Shown: one piece after another, positions 48,889 to 54,877 of the stretch
How the letters are laid out: each line of letters begins with the position of its first letter
How positions within the stretch are numbered: position 1 is the stretch's first letter
NCBI GenBank assembly: GCA_035690495.1
Contig: DASSKK010000081.1
Span: forward strand, 1 to 64,000
Direction of reading: 5' to 3'
Source of the DNA: DASSKK01 sp035690495
GTDB taxonomy: Bacteria; Actinomycetota; Actinomycetes; Propionibacteriales; Nocardioidaceae
Length of the DNA: 64,000 bases
Program-made: the position numbers and the translations under genes
Notes under the pieces: generated by a model
The model's database searches: none
Told to the model about the DNA's origin: nothing
The model's input: the letters and a program-made list of their open reading frames with translations, nothing else

Positions 48889-50313
48889 TCACTGGGCGGT
48901 GAACTCGGTGTGCATGCCGATGGTGACGTGGGGCGGTCCGGAGCCGCCGCCGGCCTTGCCGGTCTGCCAGCAGCCGGCCATGTAGTTGCCGGGGGCGAGG
49001 TCCATGGTGACCACCCCGGAGCCGCCGACGGGGATCGGGTCGCCGGAGTCTCCGACGTGTACCCAGTCGTCCTCACCCTTGGGGCCTTTCTTCTTGGTGT
49101 CGTTGACGATGTCTTGGGCGGTCTTGCCCTGGGGGATCTTCACGACCACGAACTCGTGGAGGATGGGGAACTTCTCCTTGTTGGTGAACGAGACGTGGAT
49201 GAGCGTGTTGGCGGGCACGGTCTTGGGCATGCCGTGGTAGGTGAAGTTCGTGACCGACACGTCGTAGGTGGGTGCCGGAGTCGCCGACGGCGCGGTGGCG
49301 CCGGAGACGGCCTTGAACTCGGTGTGCATGCCGATGGTGACGTGGGGCGGTCCGGACCCGCCGCCGGCCTTGCCGGTCTGCCAGCAGCCGGCCATGTAGT
49401 TGCCGGGGGCGAGGTCCATGGTGACCACCCCGGAGCCGCCGACCGGGATCGGGTCGCCGGAGTCTCCGACGTGTACCCAGTCGTCCTCACCCGCCGGGCC
49501 CTTCTTCTTGGTGTCGTTGACGATGTCTTGGGCGGTCTTGCCCTGGGGGATCTTCACGACCACGAACTCGTGGTCGATGGGGAACTTCTCCTTGTTGGTG
49601 AACGAGACGTTGAAGAGCGTGTTGGCGGGCACGGTCTTGGGCATGCCGTGGTAGGTGAAGTTGGTCACCGACACGTTGTAGGTCGGAGCCGGGGCGGCCG
49701 AGGGAGCGCTGGCGCCGGCGACGGCCTTGAACTCGGTGTGCATGCCGATGGCGACGTGGGGCGGTCCGGAGCCGCCGCCGGCCTTGCCGGTCTGCCAGCA
49801 GCCGGCCAGGTAGTTGCCGGGGGCGAGGTCCATGGTGACCACGGCGCTGCCACCGACGGGCAGCGGGTCGCCGGAGTCTCCGACGTGGACCCACTGGTCC
49901 TCGCTGTCCGGGCCCTTCTTCTTGGCGGCGTTGACGATGTCGGCGGCGGTCTTGCCCTGGGGGATCTTCACGACCACGAACTCGTGGTCGATGGGGAACT
50001 TCTCCTTGTTGGTGAACGACACGTGGAACAGCGTGTTCGCCGGCACCGTGGACGGCATCCCGTGGTAGGTGAAGTTCGTGACGTACACGTTGTAGGTCGG
50101 CGCCGCCGACGCCGACACCGGGCTCGTGGTCGCAGCCGCGGAAGAAGTCGGTGCCGCCGCCGAGGAGGTGGGCGCGGGGGCCGAGCTCTTCTTCGGCGTG
50201 GGGCTTGCGCTCTTCGAGCAACCGGCCGCGGCGACGAGGGTGAGCACCGCCGCTCCCGCCACCAGAGCTCTTCGTGCCGTCCCGCTTCGGGTTCGGCCTG
50301 ACGATGCGATCAT
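48889..50313 (-). CDS. Lipoprotein with three tandem cupredoxin domains
   Basis: A 474-aa lipoprotein (signal peptide, lipobox AAAGC), a ~50-residue Ser/Ala/Pro/Thr linker, then three near-identical 138-residue domains. Each has the type-1 copper-like ligand set: His in HEFVVVKIP, Cys in GCWQTGKAGG, His in SGPPHV and Met in IGMHTEF. The order His-Cys-His-Met fits plastocyanin-like folds, with an unusually long Cys-His loop. It lies upstream of ctaC on the same strand (15-nt gap) and divergent from ctaG, behind paired operator sites. Copper storage or electron transfer to the oxidase is inferred. Confidence 0.87.
   Translation of the reverse strand: MIASSGRTRSGTARRALVAGAAVLTLVAAAGCSKSASPTPKKSSAPAPTSSAAAPTSSAAATTSPVSASAAPTYNVYVTNFTYHGMPSTVPANTLFHVSFTNKEKFPIDHEFVVVKIPQGKTAADIVNAAKKKGPDSEDQWVHVGDSGDPLPVGGSAVVTMDLAPGNYLAGCWQTGKAGGGSGPPHVAIGMHTEFKAVAGASAPSAAPAPTYNVSVTNFTYHGMPKTVPANTLFNVSFTNKEKFPIDHEFVVVKIPQGKTAQDIVNDTKKKGPAGEDDWVHVGDSGDPIPVGGSGVVTMDLAPGNYMAGCWQTGKAGGGSGPPHVTIGMHTEFKAVSGATAPSATPAPTYDVSVTNFTYHGMPKTVPANTLIHVSFTNKEKFPILHEFVVVKIPQGKTAQDIVNDTKKKGPKGEDDWVHVGDSGDPIPVGGSGVVTMDLAPGNYMAGCWQTGKAGGGSGPPHVTIGMHTEFTAQ
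48901..50110. repeat. 414-bp tandem repeat, three copies, within the cupredoxin gene
   Basis: The landmark GAACTCGGTGTGCATGCCGA recurs at 48901, 49315 and 49729, exactly 414 nt apart. The first two copies (C-terminal domains) are nearly identical at DNA level; the third, the N-terminal domain, has more substitutions. Recent duplication or gene conversion is evident. Confidence 0.92.
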
Positions 50314-50436
50314 GACCCCTCCTGTCCCTCGACGCGCCGTGATGGGCGTGCGACCTGACCTGGTTCGGTGAGCCAGCCATCAGGTTCAGTTCACGTGTAC
50401 GCCTGCCCGGCCCGCGGTGGAACGGCCCCGGGCGAA

Positions 50437-50455
50437 CATGAGAGTTCTGTCAGGA
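50437..50455. promoter_or_regulatory. Paired operator, site 1, between the cupredoxin gene and ctaG
   Basis: CATGAGAGTTCTGTCAGGA. Core TGAGAG-TT-CTGTCA is an inverted repeat with one mismatch. It matches site 2 at 50472 in 16 of 19 positions in the same orientation. Confidence 0.6.
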
Positions 50456-50471
50456 AGCCTCCGCGCGCGCA

Positions 50472-50490
50472 CATGACAGAACTGTCAGGA
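50472..50490. promoter_or_regulatory. Paired operator, site 2
   Basis: CATGACAGAACTGTCAGGA with the perfect inverted repeat TGACAG-AA-CTGTCA, exactly 35 nt downstream of site 1. It lies ~60 nt before the ctaG start and ~160 nt before the cupredoxin start. A copper-responsive regulator is the natural candidate. Confidence 0.6.
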
Positions 50491-50549
50491 CCGGCATCCG
50501 CCGGGCTGCGGCGGGAATCAGGCACGCGGCGCCGTGTCAAGGTGGCCAT

Positions 50550-51404
50550 GTGCCTACCGTGCTGAGTGCCTGGGCGGTCGATCCGGTGCCGACCGCGCTG
50601 GTGGTGCTCGCCGGCGCGGCCTATCTGAGCTGCTACCGCACGGTGGTACGTCGTCGCCGTGGCGGCCGCGCGCAGAGGAGCCGATGGGGCCGGCCGACCT
50701 GCTTCGTCGTCGGCCTGCTGGTGCTCCTTCTCGCGCTCGACGGGCCGCCCGACGTGCTCTCGGACTCGACGCTGTCCATGCACATGCTCCAGCACATGCT
50801 GCTGCAGATGGTGGCGGCTCCGCTGCTGCTGCTCGGCGGCCCGGTCAGCCTGCTGCTGCGTGCGGATCCGCCCTGGCTGCGGCGGCGCGTCCTGGTCGCC
50901 GTACTCCGATCGGCTCCTGTCCGCTGGCTCACCCACCCGGTGACCGCGCTGGGACTGTTCAGCGTCGTGCTGGTCGCCACGCACCTGACCGGCTTCTACG
51001 AGCTCGCTCTCGAGCATGAGCGGGTCCACGCCTTCGAGCACGCGCTCTACCTGGCGACCGCACTGCTGCTGTGGTGGCCGGCGATCGGCGTAGACCCGGC
51101 GCCGCACCGGATGAGCTACGCCGCGCGAGTGCTCTACCTGTTCTTGATGATGCCGGTGCCGTCGCTGCTCGGCGTGGCGATCGCCGACGCGGGCCGGGTG
51201 ATGTACCCGTTCTACGTCGGCCAGACCTCCGTGTGGGGCACCGGGCCGCTCGCCGACCAGCACGCCGCCGGCACGCTGCTGTGGGTCGCCGCGATGTTCA
51301 CCGCCGCCCCGGCGCTGACGATCGTGGGCTGGAAGTGGCTGGATCGCGACGAGCGCGAGCAGGCTCGCCGGGACCGGCTGCGCACCCTCGCCCCCACTCG
51401 TTGA
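50550..51404 (+). CDS. ctaG: Cytochrome c oxidase assembly factor CtaG (Caa3_CtaG family)
   Basis: A 284-aa membrane protein with about seven helices and the family motifs LSMHMLQHMLLQMVAAPLLLLG, HPVTALGLF, HERVHAFEHALYLATALLLWWP and DQHAAGTLLWV. His/Met residues in these motifs are thought to handle copper for CuA/CuB insertion. GTG 50550 has AAGG upstream. It is divergent from the triple cupredoxin gene with shared operators. Confidence 0.93.
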   Translation: MPTVLSAWAVDPVPTALVVLAGAAYLSCYRTVVRRRRGGRAQRSRWGRPTCFVVGLLVLLLALDGPPDVLSDSTLSMHMLQHMLLQMVAAPLLLLGGPVSLLLRADPPWLRRRVLVAVLRSAPVRWLTHPVTALGLFSVVLVATHLTGFYELALEHERVHAFEHALYLATALLLWWPAIGVDPAPHRMSYAARVLYLFLMMPVPSLLGVAIADAGRVMYPFYVGQTSVWGTGPLADQHAAGTLLWVAAMFTAAPALTIVGWKWLDRDEREQARRDRLRTLAPTR

Positions 51405-51424
51405 GGGAGGCCTAGGCTTCTGCG

Positions 51425-52342
51425 GTGGGCGACCGGCTGCTGGACATCGCACAGGAGTTGTACTCCCTGCCGCCGGCAGAGTTCACCGATTCCCGCAACG
51501 CTCACGCCCAGGAGGCCGGCGCAGCCGGGGATGCCGAGTTGGCCCGCCGGATCAAGACCCTGCACAAGCCGAGCATCTCCGCCTGGGCGGTGAACCAGCT
51601 GATGCGGCACCATGGCGAGCAGATGGCTCAGCTCCTCGAGATGGGCGCACAGTTGCGACAGGCTCACGACGAGCTCGACGCCGACGCGCTGCGGGAGCTG
51701 ACCCGGCAACGACGCGCGCTCACCTCGGCGGTGACCCGCCAGGCACGCCGCCTCGGGACCGAGCTCGGGGTCAAGGTCAGCGAGTCGGCGGCCACGCAGA
51801 TCGAGCAGACCCTGCACGCCGCGATGGTCGACGAGCAGGCGGCGGCCGCGGTCCGCTCGGGGCTGATGGTCCAGGCGCTGACCGCCACCGGTGTCGACCC
51901 CGTCGACGTCTCCGCGGCGATCGCCGTTCCGGAGGCGCTGGGGTCGACGGTCCGCAGCGGGCTCCCGTCCCGTCCGCCGATGGAGCGGACCGGACTGAAG
52001 GCCGTACCGGACGAGGACGGGGCCGAGCGGGACCGTCGCGCTCGTGAGAAGGCGGCACAGGCGGCCATCGCGGAAGCGGAGGCGAATGCTCGGCTGGCCG
52101 AGACCACGCTGCGTGAGGCGGCCGACCAGGTGGCCACCTTGGAGGCGCGCGGCCTGCAGCTGGCCGCGGAGTTGGAGGAGGTACGTCGCCGGGCCGCGGC
52201 CCTCGAGCACGAGGCCGAGAACGTCGAGGAGGAGCTCGCAGAGGCCGAACAGGACCGCGACCGCGCCGAGCGCACGGTCGCATCCGCCCGGCAGGCGCTG
52301 GAGAAGGCCCGCGCCGACTGGAAGGCACTCGGTTCGGACTAG
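51425..52342 (+). CDS. Coiled-coil protein of unknown function
   Basis: A 305-aa soluble protein. The first ~120 residues contain LYSLPPAEFTDSRNAHAQ and KTLHKPSISAWAVNQL, a recurrent start in actinobacterial hypothetical proteins. Residues ~200-300 form a continuous Ala/Glu/Arg heptad coiled coil. GTG 51425 is the first start. The TAG stop lies within the CTAG target of the downstream insertion sequence. Confidence 0.8.
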   Translation: MGDRLLDIAQELYSLPPAEFTDSRNAHAQEAGAAGDAELARRIKTLHKPSISAWAVNQLMRHHGEQMAQLLEMGAQLRQAHDELDADALRELTRQRRALTSAVTRQARRLGTELGVKVSESAATQIEQTLHAAMVDEQAAAAVRSGLMVQALTATGVDPVDVSAAIAVPEALGSTVRSGLPSRPPMERTGLKAVPDEDGAERDRRAREKAAQAAIAEAEANARLAETTLREAADQVATLEARGLQLAAELEEVRRRAAALEHEAENVEEELAEAEQDRDRAERTVASARQALEKARADWKALGSD

Positions 52343-53004
52343 GCCGTGTCCCGTGAATCGGTGTTGATGGGGTCTCGCAGCCAGATCCGGATCGATGCCA
52401 CGTCGATGGTTCCGCGGTAGACGAAGTCGCGCTTGTCGTAGCGGGTGGCCACGGCCCGGGTGCCGCGCAGTTTGTTGATCGCTCTTTCGACGGTGTTGCG
52501 TTGCTTGTAGAGCTGCTGGTCGAAGGCCGGTGGCCGGCCACCTTGATGTCCACGGGCTTGCCGTGCCCTGATCTGGTTGGACGGCTGCGGGATGGTGGCT
52601 CTGATTCCCCTGCTGCGTAAGGAGATCCGGATCTTGTGGCTTGAGTACGCCTTGTCGGCCAACACATCGTCCGGGCGGGTCCGTGGCCGTCCACGACCAC
52701 CCGGACGTGCGATACAGATGTCTGCCATCACGGCGTCGAAGGCCAGCGAGTCGTGCCGCTGACCGGCCGTGGTCACCCGCGCGATCGGCCGGCAGCGCCA
52801 GTCCGCGGCGAGGTGGATCTTGGTGGTCAACCCACCCCGCGAGCGGCCCAACGCCTCCCGATCGCCCGGTTTGTCGGGTGCACCCGGAGGGTTCTTGTCA
52901 TTCGATGCCGCCCCCTGTGTGCCAGCTGGGCGACGCGGTGTCCTCCAACACGGTGCCGACCAGCCGTTCGAGTGGGACATCTCGCGGTGGTTCGCGACGC
53001 GCAC
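52339..53004 (-). CDS. IS5-family transposase, OrfB part
   Basis: The second frame, offset by one nucleotide from OrfA and overlapping it by about 107 nt. LGRSRGGLTTKIHLAAD is the family signature after the shift, the second Asp is in DDVLADKAYSSHKIR and the Glu in QRNTVERAINKLRG, completing the DDE triad. It probably has no start of its own and is made as an OrfAB fusion. The stop TAG lies in the flanking CTAG. Confidence 0.85.
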   Translation of the reverse strand: MRVANHREMSHSNGWSAPCWRTPRRPAGTQGAASNDKNPPGAPDKPGDREALGRSRGGLTTKIHLAADWRCRPIARVTTAGQRHDSLAFDAVMADICIARPGGRGRPRTRPDDVLADKAYSSHKIRISLRSRGIRATIPQPSNQIRARQARGHQGGRPPAFDQQLYKQRNTVERAINKLRGTRAVATRYDKRDFVYRGTIDVASIRIWLRDPINTDSRDTA

Positions 53005-53385
53005 CGGCCGCGTGATGGTGCGCCCGGATCACCGTCCCATCGACTCCCAGCGTCCACCGCGGCCCGTCCTGAAGGTCGCACCCAGTACGCAGCGCAGCCA
53101 ACAGCCGCTCCCACGTTCCGTCCGCTGACCAGCGGCGATGCCGGTTGTAGACGGTCTTCCACGGCCCGTAGCACCCCGGCAGGTCACGCCACGGCGACCC
53201 GGTTCGAGTCCGCCACATCACCCCGTTGATGACGCGGCGATGACTCCTCCACTGGCCGCCACGCCGCCGCTCGCGTCCAGGCAGATGCGGCTCCAGCAAC
53301 GCCCACTGCTCGTCGGTCAGATCATGTCGATCATGCATACAACGGTGTCTACCGAACCCGACGGCTCATATTCGCGGGACACGCC
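52343..53385 (-). mobile_element. IS5-family (IS427-like) insertion sequence, 1043 bp
   Basis: Bounded by CTAG on both sides (52339-52342 and 53386-53389), consistent with a 4-bp target duplication of the YTAR type. Terminal inverted repeats: left GCCGTGTCCCGTGAAT, right (reverse complement) GGCGTGTCCCGCGAAT, two mismatches. It contains two overlapping transposase frames on the minus strand and looks intact. Confidence 0.92.
52898..53338 (-). CDS. IS5-family transposase, OrfA part
   Basis: A 146-aa first frame: LTDEQWALLEPHLPG is the N-terminal DUF4096 domain, and the first catalytic Asp lies in LGVDGTVIRAHHHAAGA. ATG 53338 is near the right IR. The frame ends in the region where OrfB is already open, so a full transposase needs a ribosomal frameshift. 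Confidence 0.88.
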   Translation of the reverse strand: MHDRHDLTDEQWALLEPHLPGRERRRGGQWRSHRRVINGVMWRTRTGSPWRDLPGCYGPWKTVYNRHRRWSADGTWERLLAALRTGCDLQDGPRWTLGVDGTVIRAHHHAAGARREPPRDVPLERLVGTVLEDTASPSWHTGGGIE

Positions 53386-54804
53386 CTAGTCCGGCGGGAT
53401 GTTCTGGTTGACGTGGAACAGGTTGCCCGGGTCGTAGCGGCGCTTGGTCGCGGCGAGCCGGTCGTAGTTGCCCCGGTAGGAGGCCTTGACCCGGTCGGAG
53501 CCCTCGGCCATCAGGAAGTTGACGTAGGCGCCGCCCGCGGACAGCGGGTGCAGCTCCTCCCAGTAGTCCTGGGCCCAGCGGGAGATGGCTGGCGCGTTCA
53601 CCGGGTCCGGGTCGACGCCGACGATCACCGCCGCCCATCCGCCGTCGCGGTAGGCGAACGCGGTGGCATCGGGGGCGACACGTGCCGCCGCTCCGCCGAC
53701 CGGGTACATGTGCATCGTCGAGTGCCCGGTGGGCAGCAGCGCGCCGTACTTCTCGTGCACCGCGATCGCCGCGTCGGAGATCTCGGTGCAGAAGTCCGAC
53801 CGCCAGTACCACTGCAGGCCGGCCGGGTAGAGCGCGTCGAAGGCCTGCTGCAGCATGTCGAACGGCATCGCGTGCATGCCGACCAGCAGCGGTGAACCGA
53901 ACTCGCGCACGGGCGCGGTGACCGCTTCGGCCCGGTCCTGCGGGCCGGTGTAGCACCACACGATGCCGCAGGACTTGCGTCCCCACAGCTCCTCGGGGAA
54001 CGGCGGCGCGGGAGGGATCGTGAGCAGGCCGATCCAGCCGCTGAGCTCCTCGGGCAGGCTCGGCAGCAGGTCGCGGTACCACCGCATCACCTCGGCCGCG
54101 TCGGCCAGGTCGTAGAGGACCGGACCGCCGAAGATGGTGCCGCCGTCGCCGATCCGGTGGCAGCGGAACGTGAACGACGTGACGACCCCGAAGTTGCCGC
54201 CGCCACCGCGCAAGGCCCAGAACAGGTCGGGGTGGTGGTCGGCGTCGGCCCGCACCAACGACCCGTCGGCGAGCACGACGTCGGCGCCGAGCAGGTTGTC
54301 CACGGTCATCCCGAACCGGCGGGTCAGGTAGCCGATCCCGCCGCCGAGGGTGAGCCCGCCGACCCCGGTGCTGGCCAGGAACCCCGACGGGGTGGCCATG
54401 CCGAGCGCGACGGTGGCGTGGTCGACGTCGCCCCATGTGCAGCCGCCGTCGACGCGGACCGTGCCCGCGTCCGGGTCGACGGTGGTGCTGCGCATCGGCG
54501 ACAGGTCGATGACGAGCGCGTCGTCCCAGGTGCCGAAGCCGGCCGCGTTGTGCGCACCGCTGCGCACGGCCAGGTCGACGTCGTGCTCGGCGGCGAACTT
54601 GACGCAGGCGATCACGTCCGCGACGTCGCGGCAGGCGGCCACCGCTGCGGGGTGCTTGTCGATCATCGCGTTGTAGACAGCGCGTGCCTGCTCGTAGTCG
54701 GGGTCGGCGGGACGCGTCAGCCGGCCGCGCAGGGTCGTGGCGAGGGCGTCGTACGGCGGGTCCGTCGGCGTGCTGGTGTCGCGCATGGGGGTGGTGGTGG
54801 TCAT
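53386..54804 (-). CDS. FAD-linked oxidoreductase, berberine-bridge-enzyme type
   Basis: A 472-aa FAD-binding PCMH protein: VRSGAHNAAGFGTWDDALVID includes the His for 8-alpha covalent FAD attachment, GGLTLGGGIGYLTRRFG follows, and the BBE C-terminal segment is YDRLAATKRRYDPGNLFHVNQNI. The Cys for a second FAD link is replaced (PSGFLASTG), so single covalent attachment is expected. GGGAGG precedes ATG 54804. The adjacent AfsR-like regulator on the same strand may control it. The substrate is unknown. Confidence 0.9.
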   Translation of the reverse strand: MTTTTPMRDTSTPTDPPYDALATTLRGRLTRPADPDYEQARAVYNAMIDKHPAAVAACRDVADVIACVKFAAEHDVDLAVRSGAHNAAGFGTWDDALVIDLSPMRSTTVDPDAGTVRVDGGCTWGDVDHATVALGMATPSGFLASTGVGGLTLGGGIGYLTRRFGMTVDNLLGADVVLADGSLVRADADHHPDLFWALRGGGGNFGVVTSFTFRCHRIGDGGTIFGGPVLYDLADAAEVMRWYRDLLPSLPEELSGWIGLLTIPPAPPFPEELWGRKSCGIVWCYTGPQDRAEAVTAPVREFGSPLLVGMHAMPFDMLQQAFDALYPAGLQWYWRSDFCTEISDAAIAVHEKYGALLPTGHSTMHMYPVGGAAARVAPDATAFAYRDGGWAAVIVGVDPDPVNAPAISRWAQDYWEELHPLSAGGAYVNFLMAEGSDRVKASYRGNYDRLAATKRRYDPGNLFHVNQNIPPD

Positions 54805-54877
54805 CGTGGGCTCCCTCCCGTGTCGGTTCGGACCAGAACCTAGGAGGGCGGGCGTTCGTGAAGCGTTCGGAGCGGCC

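Noticed and set aside
52339..53004. Inactive transposase because of a frameshift
   Set aside because: Two overlapping frames are normal for the IS427 group of the IS5 family, and both halves keep the DDE residues.
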